A stretch of 64,000 nt of DNA from contig NC_134970.1 in NCBI RefSeq assembly GCF_965638725.1, positions 1,369,001 to 1,433,000 on the forward strand, read 5' to 3'. A program made the position numbers and the translations under genes. Shown here in pieces: positions 24,852 to 52,600 of this stretch (position 1 is the stretch's first letter; every line of letters begins with the position of its first letter). A model generated the notes under the pieces. The model was not told the origin of the DNA and did no database searches. It saw only the letters and a list, made by a program, of their open reading frames with translations. Source of the DNA: Aptenodytes patagonicus. Its lineage: Eukaryota; Chordata; Aves; Sphenisciformes; Spheniscidae.

Positions 24852-26370
24852 ACTAAAATATTTTTACATTTAGTAAAGATAACCAACCTGCAAATACCAT
24901 GCTTCTGCTCCTCCTGAAAAAGGAAGCGCATAGGTAGGTTGAAGACAGCCAGCTAAGTAACTACGTTTGCCCTAGTAGCTTGTAAGTAGGCAGATGTGTT
25001 CACATTATCGTCATCCAAATATTTTCATCCAGTCTTGTTTGGGCTGCATTTAGAAACTGGGATCTATGTATAATTCGACAGCTGCATCAGTAACGCAGTT
25101 TTAGAAAAACCTATTTATAGAAATTTCTCCCCCCTGGTTTCCAATAAAACTATACAACAGGTCCAGGAACAACTGTTCACCAGCTATTACATTTAGATTT
25201 CCCATTTAAACAACCAGGACAAAGTCCGTCCTGAGTTTTCTCCACTGTGAAGATACATTTCTCTTCTCACTTACTCAGAAGCGAAGCAGGAGCGAGTCCT
25301 CCAACACTGCAGGAATTCCAGCAGCATCACACCGAGGATGGCGTTTGGGCCCCACAGGTCCCAAAGGCGGCTCTTTTACTTGCATATACACAGGAGGATC
25401 GAGGCTGAGCACCCATGGGTCTCTTCATATCCTGCTCTTTTAAAGTTTATGAAACCAACAGGTATTTAAAAACCAGAAACAAACCCAAAATGAAACAAAA
25501 AGCCCCTTTGCCTGACTGTGCAGATCAGGTAACGTTAGCCAGATTTCGTCTACAACCATAAAGCAGCTGTTTGCTTTGTTGAAATTGTATTTTGACAGAA
25601 CCAACTTTCAACTCCACAGCTTCGTGTCGGGACGCTGACCGCGAGAGATCATCACGGGCTCCTGCCCGGCGGGTGGCATCCTCAAAACAGGGATCCTACC
25701 CTCGGAGTACATGATCGTGTGAAAGCGAAGATCATAGTAAAAGTCAGACCTTGACACAGTATTAAACCAAATTTGTACACATAAAAATAATTGTACAGAG
25801 GAAGTATTTTCAGCAGAATACAATCTTTAAACATTGAAAAGAATATACAAAACCAATTCAAAGTAGCCTTCTGTACTTTAGTGTGTGATATGATTAAATA
25901 CACCCAACAAGGAGGGTGCATGAAGACATCGCATCAGCGTAATGACATACTGGTGGTATTTGTTACAACAAAATACTTGATCTACCAGAATGGAAGAGGA
26001 ATTCACAAAAAATGGATAAAAACCAAAGCCTGGAAACGGTAACAAACACACAGAAACAAAATGAAAATGTACTAAAATTTAATCATTCATAAAAGCTGTA
26101 ATTTAATCTGTGACAGTAAAACACAAGAAGCAATATTAGAGTTGGTTTAGTATATTATATAGTTTTGCTTTTAAAGCCATAGAAATCAGTTATCCCAGTT
26201 TTTTTCCTATAAAAGACCCATTTTTCCAAAGCATTATGCACAAACATTTTTAATTAGAATATAATGGCAGAATGAAAATAATGATATTCCATAACTTTTA
26301 AATATAAAATGAAGTCAATGACTCAAAAAGTTATTTGTTGCAGTGAGTTCAAAGGGAAATTTCAGATAGC

Positions 26371-26394
26371 ATATATCTATAGTTATAGATATAT
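26371..26394 (-). repeat. Perfect 11-bp inverted repeat in RAP1A 3' UTR
   Basis: ATATATCTATA (26,371-26,381) and TATAGATATAT (26,384-26,394) are exact reverse complements separated by 2 nt. In the RAP1A transcript they could fold as an AU-rich hairpin (10 pairs with a 4-nt loop). My recollection of the human 3' UTR at this place is not a perfect inverted repeat. Confidence 0.6.
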
Positions 26395-26534
26395 AACGGT
26401 GGAACTTTTTTAGTGCTTGATGGGGAGAAATTATGATAAAAGGGTCAATATGAAATTTTAATTATAGTAGCAATATCTAACATTTGAAATGCATCCATGC
26501 TCCTTTGTATAATCATACACTAGAGTCAATTATA

Positions 26535-26540
26535 TTTATT
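26535..26540 (-). terminator. RAP1A: Proximal polyadenylation signal AATAAA in RAP1A terminal exon
   Basis: TTTATT on the + strand reads AATAAA on the - strand, about 245 nt into the terminal exon, followed by TATAATTGACTCTAGTGTATG. It lies inside a block that looks conserved with the human 3' UTR. Use of this site would give a short 3' UTR isoform. Confidence 0.45.
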
Positions 26541-26781
26541 TTCACATCTGTTAACTGCTATTGCAAAGGAGGAGTACTATCGTCTTAAATTTCCAAGAGA
26601 TATACACAGAGCAATTTCTTTTTCCAGGGTCTGTGTGCAAACCATTTTATGATCTAAATTCTTCTCATAGTGTATAAAAACAGGAGAAGCTTCTTCAGAT
26701 ATGTTATTAATTTCCATAAGGTTTTTGAAGTTGGGAATGCTGGCACTTTCCATTTAGGCAACAGTTCTTCATTCCTGCAAT

Positions 26782-28963
26782 CTAGAAAAAGTAAAAAAAA
26801 AGATGATGGAGGGATGTTTCTCATCCTACCGATGAGATGAACTGTCTCGAACAAAGGCCTGAAAGCTTCCCCAGACAACTGCCCGCACCCAGGCTTGTGA
26901 AAACACGCAGCACTTCAGCAGGAAGAGCTTGTCTTCCTCGAGTATTGGGGTTTGTTCCCTACCATCCTCCGAGTTCGGAGGTACAGAAAGAAAAGAGACT
27001 TTGGAAACCGTAACTCTAAGAAACAAGTTCTTGTTTTATCACGACTGCAGCAGAGCAGTGACAGAGGAGCCGCCACCCCGTCTTTCTGCTGTGATAACGA
27101 TAGCGTCCTCCCAGCTCATCTGCTTTACGAGACAGGCAGCCTTCCAGGGGATTTTCAATTCAGCAATGGATGAACAACTTATGGGAGAGGGATTTCACCT
27201 TTTATACTTCTGAGATGCTCTTAAAGTCTGAGTTGGAGACCTCCCCGAGCCCTACTGCAGCTGTAACAAACAGGCAATGAATGGGGAAGAGATTTACAAA
27301 GAATGGGGGAGACACTGTGAAGCATTCTGACGACCTAGAGCAGATTTGGGGGCACATTATGAGAAGTCTCATCAGTAATTGACCGAACGCAGGAACTCCT
27401 TTAGCAGTGGCTGATAATTCAGTGCTACACTGCTGCCAACGCTGGGCTTTGCAGCGCAGGATCCCGGGCAGGAGGGCAAGGGCAGAAGCACACCGAGCCC
27501 GGCAGGGAGCACGTCCTCCCCGGGGCTGGGGAAGCCCATCTCCAAGAAGTCATCCTGGCTGCCGCCACACTAGCTAAATTCAGATGTATCACCTGAGGAA
27601 CAGGAAAAACCACTTGAGACTACTCTTCAATTTCTTTTCCTAAAGCCATTGTCTCCCCACAACCCTAAGCTATTGTTTTCTGGCATTCAAAGCTCAGGGT
27701 AAGAGACTCATCAATCAATAAAGCACAAGCCGTTAGAAGCCAGGTTAACTGCATAGCTCCATTTATCCTACTCAATCACACCTAGGCTACATAAATGGCC
27801 ATCTGCAGCATGAACTTCAGATCTGGCAGAAGGCAGAGCCACCTATTTTCAGGAATTCATCCCCGAAATCCTCCTATGACCAGGGGTTTGTCTTTAACGC
27901 TGTAGGGCAAAGGGCACTTGAGTTGCTTTGCCAGCTACGCTGCACCTATTTATGAAACTAAAGAACAGAATACTGAGCTTCTGATGGGTCACAGAAATCA
28001 TCAGACGATTGCTGCCTGAGCAGGCAAGCTGACAGCCTGTGCAGCCTAAGATCACGAAGGCAGCCGGCACAGCCAGAGCGCTGCAGCGAGTTCATTGCTC
28101 CCCGACTCGTCCCCACGGGGCCGGGCTGCCACTCTGCCCTGCTGCGCTCGCAGGCTGAACGCGCTTTGCGCTACGACCACCATTCGGGACGATCTGCTCG
28201 CTTTCTGACCATTGCTTACTTCCTAGCGCCGAGACGAGCCATTTACCCCGCACCTTCTCTGCCTCCGAAGGGTGCCATGCAGCACACGCGTGTGCTAACA
28301 GGCGAACAGCTCACAGGCAGCCTAGGCGGTATTTCTGTCCAAAACCTGAAGCTACAGAAATGCCGTTTTCTTTCAGGAGTGCGACAGAACAGCTGTAAGC
28401 ACACAGAGTACCCTGCCAAGATACACAGGAAGATTACTTATAGCTATGTCCAACCTTGGGGTGTGTTTTTGTTTTTGGTGGGGTGTTTAGGTTTTTTTTG
28501 GTGGGCAGCTTTTTATTTCTGCACCATTGAAATCCATGTCCCACCCAAACCAATCTGCAATTGTCCCCATAGCACCTAGGACTGAGACAGCAGCTGCAGC
28601 AATAACACAAGTGACATAGATGCTACCAAATTTCAGCAGACGATAAAAAGGAAGCAAAACTGAGCCATGGTGCCACAAGACAGACAGAGAACCTGCAAGA
28701 GTAAAAAGGAAGTTCCTGCTCTGTTGCACTCATCAACCCAAGCAAAGGGGAAAGGGAGAGAAGCTGGTATTTCTCTGCCAGGTCAGTCAGTGCAACTGAC
28801 TTTTAAAAAAGTCCAACAAATGCGGCAGAATGGGAAGGAATTTTGTATTTGGGAGCAGACAGAAGAAAGAGGAGTGGAGGGAAGGGGAGCGAGTCCTTCC
28901 CCTGCTGGGAGCAGCTCACGGTCCCATCGCCTGAGCTGTGGGTGTAATTCAGACACCTCTTAC
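26782..28963 (-). other. RAP1A: RAP1A intron within the 3' UTR
   Basis: This 2.2-kb intron lies between the donor CAG|GTAAGA (28963-28962) and an acceptor with a long pyrimidine tract (CTTTTTTTTTACTTTTTCTAG, AG at 26783-26782). It holds a GC-richer block near 28,020-28,200. It also contains a - strand AATAAA (28512-28517) that lacks an obvious downstream GT-rich element. Other open frames look like chance. Confidence 0.82.
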
Positions 28964-28992
28964 CTGGCTCAGATCTGCTGCGTGATGGGAGT

Positions 28993-44709
<15,717 letters not shown>

Positions 44710-47700
44710 GGTGTGGTCTGTTCAAACAGCAACGATCTGGAAAGCAGGAAAAAAGCCAACAGTTAAAGGCGTACCTGCACATACAGATTTATGACACTGT
44801 CTTCTGAAAGTAGCAACACGCTCCCCTTCTCCAAATACTCCCGAGAACAAAAATCTCTTTGGTAACAGCTATGATTTTTCCACCTGGGCACTCAAGTTTA
44901 GACGGCCGCTCTGACAGCCCCAGTTTACATGAGATGCCCAAAGCCGGACCTGTGAGCCTGCCGGTGCTCAGAGAGGAAGAGGATGAACACACCATGGTAC
45001 AAACACAGCGCAGCCACACGCGCCCGCTCCCAGCCGCACTGGGTAGCACAAGTTCTCACTGCCTGTCCTCTGCATTCTCAGCATTTTATAGCATAAAACA
45101 ATGAGTATCGGACAAGAAAATTAGATCAGAAAGATGCAAATAGAGAGGTTTACTTCTCCCACCCACCCCCAGCAGGGAAGGATTTAGGTCAGTATTTTCT
45201 CTCTGGAAAAGGTCAGGCCTAACTTACGGCTGCCAAGGCAGAACCTCTCTGCTCGCCCAAGCAAGGACTCTGCCTTTTTATGGAAATCTTGCAACTCCCT
45301 CAACTTGCTACGCACCACCAGAAAACTTCTCATTCTCACCGAGATTCCCTGACAAATAAGGCAAATGACAAAGCTGGTGATAAACATTTTACACTATGTT
45401 TACGTTATAAGCCAGGCTGGGCTGTCCCTATCAACAGAGCTCAAGCAAACAATGACCTCAGCAGCTAATTATCTTCCCCCTCTTCCCCCAGCAAGATAGC
45501 GCTTTCTTCCCAAGTAAGGCTTCAGAAACACGAGTGCTATGAGGCTGGGCAAGCTGCATTTCTCAAAGGCATTTCAAACCAACGTTGCCACAGGATTTAT
45601 GGGTTCACTGGCTACAGTTTGAGGATTGCTTTAAAAATAAAAATGTATTCCAAGTAGTTTGATAGAGAAATGTATCACCTTGTCGACTACCATTAACAAC
45701 AGTCTGCGAAGAACAGGGACCATATTTTTAGCTTTGCAACTGTGGACAATTCCCTGACAATCTGTGTCTTGAGTTTATATAATCATTAAATCGGGACAGG
45801 TTTTTTTTCTATCATTTAAATTTCCAAGGGAAAGCTGTAAAACACAGAGTCGAGAGGAAACCCACGTGCTGCCGCACAGCCATAGCCAGTCCCCGCTGGA
45901 GCTGCATCGGGACTGGCAGCTGAACGCGTTACTGGAGACCTTGCCCCAAACATCCTATTTTTAACCCTCACCCCCCAACCACGGTATGTTTTATCGTCTA
46001 AATGTGACACAAGTACAGCCTTAAACAAAAATAAAAAAAATCCCACGTGCAGCTGGAGAGGGGCATACAAATTCTGCAGCCAGTTTAGCATTTTTAAGTC
46101 AGAAGATCAGAAATAGAGGGCTCGCCTTCCCGCGCTGAGGCTCTCTGCAGTCACGTCGCCAAGCTGCCCTTCCCTCACCCAAGCCTTAGAGGGGGAATAA
46201 AGCTGAAGCTTGCAGCAGCAGCCCATAGTTTTAAGCACCTTGGGGCGGTTTTTCTTCAATTCTTGAAACCTATATGAGCTGCAATTGCTTAACTTCATAG
46301 AAATTGTGAAACTAAGTCAAACTGAAAGGGATTTTCCAGAATGGTAACTTTGAATATCTAAAAGCAGAGCAAGCAATGTCTGTGAACTCTAGTACGTTGA
46401 CAACATTTTTGGTTAAAACTCTGGCAGCTGTAAGCTCTTCTGCTTGAAAATTTCCCTGAGAAGTAACATTCACTTCCTTTCTTTCAAGAATCATGATTTT
46501 GGATGGAAGGAGAGGGGAATTCCGATTAGCAATGATTTTCCCCTTGATAATCCTTAGAAATTAAAATGTGATGCATTTTTTGTAAAGTATAAATGCAACT
46601 TATTGATCCAGTTTATCTTCATCTTCCTACAGTTCCACAGTCAGCTCCACGCAAGAAAACCCGGAAAGCAATCAAGCTAAGGGTTAAATTTAGCTGTGAA
46701 CTCTTTCACTTCTTATTTATAGTAAAAATACTTGTGGGAAAGTTTCAGCTGGGAGCAGTACAAGACTAACTTCTCATTTCTTCTCCACAGTATTTGCAGA
46801 TATTTTTTTTTTTCAGGTGCAACAGGAAACCAAGATCCTGAAACGCATGAGCCTTGTTACTGTAAACCCCACACGCCTTAATTATCTTGTAGCTCTTTCA
46901 CAAGTATGTTAATGTTATCTGTTTATTCAACACGAATAGAGTGCTCAAGAAATTACTATGCTGCATCCTAGCCAACTTTTCATTTGGCAACTGTTTATGC
47001 CCACCTAAATACAGTTAGACACAGTAGCATTCATTTCCATCCAGAGCTCTGTGTAGTGGGATTGCATGCTGTGAAGCAACGGCTATGTTTCAAAATGGAA
47101 TGAAATTATGGGTGTTAAGTGTTCCTTTTGATTCAAGAAAAGAATATGATCACGAAGGAGTGTAAAAAAATAACTTTTAGTGTTAGTGCAAATGTTGTGA
47201 AACTGGTCTCATTAGTTCTGAATGCTGTGGTGCAAAAATAAAGCAAAAGCTGAGCATGTCTCCTTACTCGTGCTCCCTTTTCCCATACATGCACAGCCAC
47301 CTAGCTACGGCAGGACAACCACGGGGCACAGAGCACATTTCATGCTAACCCCTCACTGCCCTGAGCAGCAGGCTCCCTCCTCCCCGCTGTATCAGACTCT
47401 CCAACCTACCCAGCACCTGTACAGCCACTTTAAATACAGAGTAATAAATTAGTAGGGTTCAGATTTCACCTATAATAATGAACAAACTTTGCTTCTACAC
47501 TGCGAAACACCTGACAACTCAGGATTAATCCCTTCTTTTCCTTATTCTTTGAGCATCTCTTTGCTGCTGCTACTGTCAACAACACTGCCTGGGAAGTGAC
47601 AGAAACAGATATTCAGCTATTCACAGCATCAGCCCCAAACTGCCCAGCTCTTTCCTGGAGGAAGAGTGAAGGGCCCTACCCTGTGAACAGAGGGAGAGGT

Positions 47701-48723
47701 GAAGAAAAGATGTGGGATATCTGTTTTAATATACAAAAATGAAAGGCAGTGCAGGCAGGATGGCAGAAGGATCTCTGAGAGGGACCAGCAGATGAAGCTG
47801 TAACCTGAAACGTGGCTCCGAGCGCCCGCTCACCTGCATCTTTATTCGGCCAAGCACTCACGCGCTCTCTTAACTGCACGAATCATCTTTCACCCTGTTG
47901 CAACCGAGTGGCTGAATCAGGGTACAAAGAAGCAAAACTTTCAGGGTATTTCCCAACCAGCAGAAGAAGCCAGGCAGAGGCTGCAGGGAGGGCGGCGTGG
48001 GGAGAACGGCCGAGGCCCTTCAGGAGATAAACCTGACACAAAAATTAGCCATTCCTGTTACAAAAGTTTCACCAGCTCATTAAGTAGTTTATAATTTGGG
48101 TGGTGGGGAGAGAGAAGCATAACAAATAAGGGAAGCGAACACAGCACTGAAAGAGAGTGGGTGCAAGAACTTCAAGTTAACCTGAAATGTGATGTGCACC
48201 CTGTGAAATGCAAATGCCTGAGTACAGATTTATTCATCTGAAGAAGGCAGTTTGTATTCATTAGTTTCTCCTTCCTTCTCCAAACACTGATGGAGCTACA
48301 AGGAACAGGAGGTGCAGATATACCGCTCAGTATGAGGAAGACAGTGCTAAGAGCACGTGGTCTGATGGTTTTGCATAACTTGATGAAACATTGGCTGTAA
48401 CTGATGACACTACCGCCATTAACTAAGACGATAACCAAAGACTTAAAAATCAAAGCAGACACATTCTTGACTCAGCCTTAAGAAGAAAAACTGTGGACTG
48501 TAATCACAGATTTGTATTTTGTACAACAGCAGAGGATATCAGGAAAGACAGAACACACAACTTCAGGGTTTCTTTTCCCCACTACAGGAAACAAGATTCA
48601 GGCAACTTTTTATTTTAAACAATGCATTATACACCTATCAATTCTCAAGCTTCCCCAACTGCCAATGTTTTCACAGTTAACAATTTCATTTGCAATATAT
48701 TGAGAACATTAAAAAACTCTTAC

Positions 48724-48793
48724 CTTGGCATAAAAGATCTCTCATCAGTGTTAGCAGCCCTACTGAAGGTTTTTCCAGGCTTCCTACAACGGA
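48724..48793 (-). other. Candidate RAP1A 5' UTR exon (70 nt)
   Basis: On the - strand a 12-T pyrimidine tract ending TTTCCTTCAG abuts TCCGTTGTAGG, and 70 nt later the sequence GCCAAG meets a consensus donor GTAAGAG (GT at 48723-48722). Both sites are strong and correctly oriented for RAP1A, and the exon would splice to the acceptor at 44737-44739. It contains two ATGs in its last 25 nt whose frames overlap the RAP1A start codon if spliced directly. No transcript evidence is available to me. It could be a chance pair of sites or an alternative exon. Confidence 0.42.
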
Positions 48794-49011
48794 CTGAAGG
48801 AAAAAAAAAAAATTAATCATTTTTTCAAATGACAGTGTATGCAAGCATCAAATCTTCTCTTTATGGTTTCAAACCAAAACATGCCTGTTATAAAATTTGC
48901 TCTTTGCTTTATCAATGAAGCTCTACGCAATTTCTGAGTACTCAAATCAAATTACCTTAAAAACAGGAACTCCAGCACAATTTAACTTTGCCTCTAGGAC
49001 AGTGAAAGACT

Positions 49012-49025
49012 GGGGGGGGGGGGGG
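49012..49025 (+). repeat. G14 homopolymer
   Basis: Fourteen consecutive G on the + strand in the RAP1A upstream intron, about 220 bp upstream of the candidate 5' UTR exon in transcription order. Confidence 0.85.
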
Positions 49026-49586
49026 TTGTCGAGTGGCAGCCAATGGCAAAACACAATTTCTACTTGACTGTGTCATTAAAAAACGCTTTACAAACCGGAC
49101 TTGCAGTTAAGGTAAACCATAGGAAGATGACAGGAAATTGCACTATCTCAGGTGAAAAAGTAAAAATCAAGCTCACAACTGTAAAGTTCATATTTCTGTT
49201 TAACACAGGACTGTACTGGCTTTTGGAAGCGAGAAGTAAACTTGTCCCTGTGCTGTGCAGTGTCAGCTCAGCCATCCAGTCTTTCACGTCCAGTGATGAA
49301 GCTTCAGTCTGAAAACAGAGTAACCACGGCTGACGAGTCTCGTTTTCCAAAAGCCACAGCACACCCACCGCCCTGCTCCAGGCGGGCTGGGCCAGACGCA
49401 GCTGAGCTACGAAGCTGAAACGCTCCTGCACCTCCAGCCCCGGCACAGGCGGCAGAAGAGCTGCAGCAGTGCAGGACCGTGCTCCCGCTTGGTCCTCCTC
49501 TCACCTCCCATCATCTCAGGCAAGGGCTGCTCACCCTGCCGCCTCGTTGGCTTGAGATTTCATTTAGGAGCACAGGCTACTGGCAG

Positions 49587-49630
49587 GTTGGGTGTGTGTG
49601 TGGGGGTGTGTGTGTGTGGTGTGTGGTGTT
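49587..49630. repeat. (GT)n-rich microsatellite
   Basis: GT repeats interrupted by GGGGG, followed by GTGGTGTGTGGTG and then C6/T10. A simple repeat with no coding role. Confidence 0.75.
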
Positions 49631-52600
49631 CCCCCCTTTTTTTTTTAATGAAAATTTCAAGTTCCTGATTTTTGTCTACCAGATTTGACAGCAATAAAAT
49701 ACAGTCTGCAGACATGGAAAGAAAAGATTGCCATCACAGGGAGAAGTACTTCTCTCTTCTTATGCACTATTTTCAAATCATTATCTAAATAGCTTGTCTG
49801 TTGTTTCTTTACATCAATTTTTACTGGATTTACGCGAAGTTGCCACTTCTGTCCACAATCCCCTGTACCTGTTATTTGGTGGCTGCATTTGCAAAAAGTT
49901 CACATGCATTTCCAAAGTCTCAATTTTTCTCTTTCCTCTGGCAACGCCTTCTACCTTGATACCACGGATTTCATCCCCAAATATATATTGACAGCTATCC
50001 TCCCTCGATTTCTGACCATTCATCGTTCAGCTAACCCAGGAGTGGGAATTTTAATGAACAGTTCAATGACCAACTCCTATTAAAAGTCAACAGGATCCAG
50101 GCTCCCACATCCCTTCTTCCAACTTACTTGAAACTCCCTCCCCACCGCCTTTGCATCTGTAGCACACCGTGCCTGCGACGGCGTGGGAAAGCATTACCCC
50201 AGAAACCCGGGGAAATGTGTTTCTGAAGAACAAGCTACAGATAACAGATCAGCAAAGATATTTAAAAACTGAGTCAGTACTAAATGAGTCAGAAGGCCAC
50301 GGCTGGACTGAGAGGCGAGAGGGAGGCAGGGCAGAGGGGGAGGCATCTGCTCCTCCACAGCTCCCACTTGCTGCAGCGAAGCCGCTCGGGCAGGTGCTGG
50401 CATTACATGGCAGCTGAAGCGGGGCTGGAAACGCCACCGAGGGCGCTGGCTGGGCTTCCACTGCGCTCTGAGCACACGTCCAACAGGTAGGTTTAAACAG
50501 GCACGGCCACTTTTTAACAGATTAACAGACTCCAGCCATTCTGACTAACGGGATTAATCAAACCCTCACCTGAAAGCCGGCTGCTACGGTTCTCCAAGCG
50601 CTCAGGAGCTTCCTGCGCTCTCTCCAGGCTCTTTACTCCTCTCCCCCAGTTTGCTTTTCCCACAACAAAAAGACAACTTTCTCCTGCAGGAAAGATGGGC
50701 GCTGCTTAAGTCAAATCACCATGTTCCCGTTAGACTTTTTCTCCCTAATATGGTCTACACAAAACTTCACTGACAAAAGACAAACTGGGGTCAGCCTAAC
50801 CCTGCTTGAGGTTGTATCAAGTTTGCAATGCATTTTAAGAGATGAAAACATAGTACTTTCTGCTATCAAGAATGCAGGAAAAAGCCGGCTACGTTTAAAG
50901 CAGCCCAGTGACCCTGAGTGATCACGAAGTGTAGAAGCCATCACTTAACCGCTCGCAATCGGCATTGCCGTGGTAAAATCCAGTGACTGTTCCATCACCT
51001 ACAAAGTAAAATTATTTTAGGGAATCCATTAGGTTTCTTTCTCGTAAGAAAGATACAGTGCCTGTGCAACCATGTTGCTCCTCTGCAGCCGAGCAGCGGG
51101 ATCTTGGCAGCACACCTCTGCAGGGAGGCTGCACCGCATGCCAGTACCAGGTGCAGTATCACTGCACGCAGGAAACAGAAGCATGAGGCACTGATGCTAT
51201 CAGGGTCCCTCTGAAACGAATCCGGCATCCTGTCCCGTACCTCTCCAGCCCGCGCACAAGCCCTGCCGTGCCTCTGCCCCCGCTTCCTCCTCCGGCCACC
51301 TGGGCAGCCCCACACTGCAGCGGGACGCAGCGGGACAGGCCGTCATCCCAGCCCTGCCCCTGCCCGGGCAGCACAGACGTCATGTGTGTGACACTACTTG
51401 AAGAGCATCTACAAGCCGTGAAAAAAGAAAAGGGCGGAGGGGACAGCATGGAGGTGCACCCAGACAGGGGATGCAGCATCTCGTCGGTCCTCGAGAGCAG
51501 GACAAGTCCCAGCGCCACCGTCCCCCTGCCCCAGTAACCCTGCTGGCTCCTTGTCCACCTGTTTTAAAAGATTGTAATACTTGCAGTATCACAATCCTTT
51601 GTTCGGTAAGACTGAACTTCAGCAGCAGTGATACTTCAAACTAATCACACCCATGGCTACACCCTGCTGCTGTGACAGGCGAAGGGTCCTCTGCCTTCAG
51701 CCTTTTATAGGTTCAGCACCAGCTACTCCAAAGTCTCTATTCACTACTAAAAGCCTACAGCTCTGTGTTTCTCTCTGTTTTTGGAGTAGCAGATCAACTT
51801 CCACAGATAAGTCTGCCAAGCAAGTGCTGTATTGCTTTTCCCTGCCGACCCCGGTTCTGGCTCCCCCAGCCCTGCCCCGGGGTGGAAACCAGTGCCCGCC
51901 GACTCCTGAGCCTGCAGCCTGGGAAGTGCAGACCTACCCCGAACATCGACGGGCAGCCACCATCTTTCACTAACAGCCCCGGCAGCAGGGTCCTGTCCCG
52001 CTCGCAGGCTTTGACCGCGTAAGTTAAGAGGCAGAAGACGAGGTGGTATTTCCCGATCCGCAGGCAGGGCAGGACACACGCTTGCCCTGCGCTACCAGCG
52101 CTGCGGGAGCACGGCGAGACAAGCCCTTGGAAGGCGTCCCTGGTCCTTCAAGCCCCAGATAAGACAGTCTGGCATTACGTGGCTACCTGCTCTTCCCAAG
52201 AGCATTTCTGAAAGCTTCCAAGGGATAAATGAAGCAATTGTTCTCCTTTTAACGCTAGAATCCTAGGAAGTTTAAATGAAAAACTAGTAATTTGTTTTTT
52301 CAAAGGTTTTCTGCGGTTTTCTTAGCAGCTCTGCATCCACACTCCAGAGCCATGGCTGACGCCACCTTGCAACCACAGAAATCAAAATGTTGCAGAAACA
52401 GATAATGAAGTTGTCATAATCCTTGTCAAATATTTTTCCAAATATAATAGGAAGTGAGTCTACAGCAAAGCCGAGTTCATTCAGGCAGCTCTTGCTGCAA
52501 GCATTTGCTTGGATCCAATTTATACACACCTGAAAACAGGGATTTTTAGTGAAAGCGCTGACACAGTCTCAGCTATAGAACTGAAGACAGATGACAACTC

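Larger units (their letters stand above)
24825..26781 (-). other. RAP1A: RAP1A terminal exon, 3' UTR only
   Basis: After the CTAG acceptor the exon starts ATTGCAGGAATGAAGAACTG. The next several hundred bases resemble the human RAP1A 3' UTR as I recall it, including GATGTGAAAATAAATATA and GCATGGATGCATTTCAAATG segments. The AT-rich, unique character and apparent conservation to near 25,700 support a long 3' UTR of about 2 kb. There is an internal poly(A) hexamer at 26535-26540 and the most distal good one at 24846-24851. An 11-bp perfect inverted repeat sits at 26371-26394. The distal boundary is inferred from the poly(A) signal. Confidence 0.8.

Noticed and set aside
28512..28517. AATAAA on the - strand as the main RAP1A poly(A) site.
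   Set aside because: The downstream sequence is C/A-rich rather than GT-rich, and the spliced terminal exon gives a better, apparently conserved 3' end. It is kept only as a possible intron-retention site.
28487..28729. 80-codon hydrophobic - strand frame in the RAP1A 3' UTR intron.
   Set aside because: It falls wholly inside a well-supported intron and has no family resemblance.
51230..51540. GC-rich stretch considered as the RAP1A promoter CpG island.
   Set aside because: CpG density is modest, composition is CCTG/CAGC-rich, and I found no clear first-exon donor on the - strand just after it.
52284..52529. 81-codon - strand open frame preceded by a good acceptor (TGTTTTCAG), with a hydrophobic central segment; considered as a membrane-protein exon.
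   Set aside because: It has no ATG at the start (GTG), matches no family I recognise, and lacks a clear donor or neighbouring exons. In 64 kb one such frame is expected by chance.
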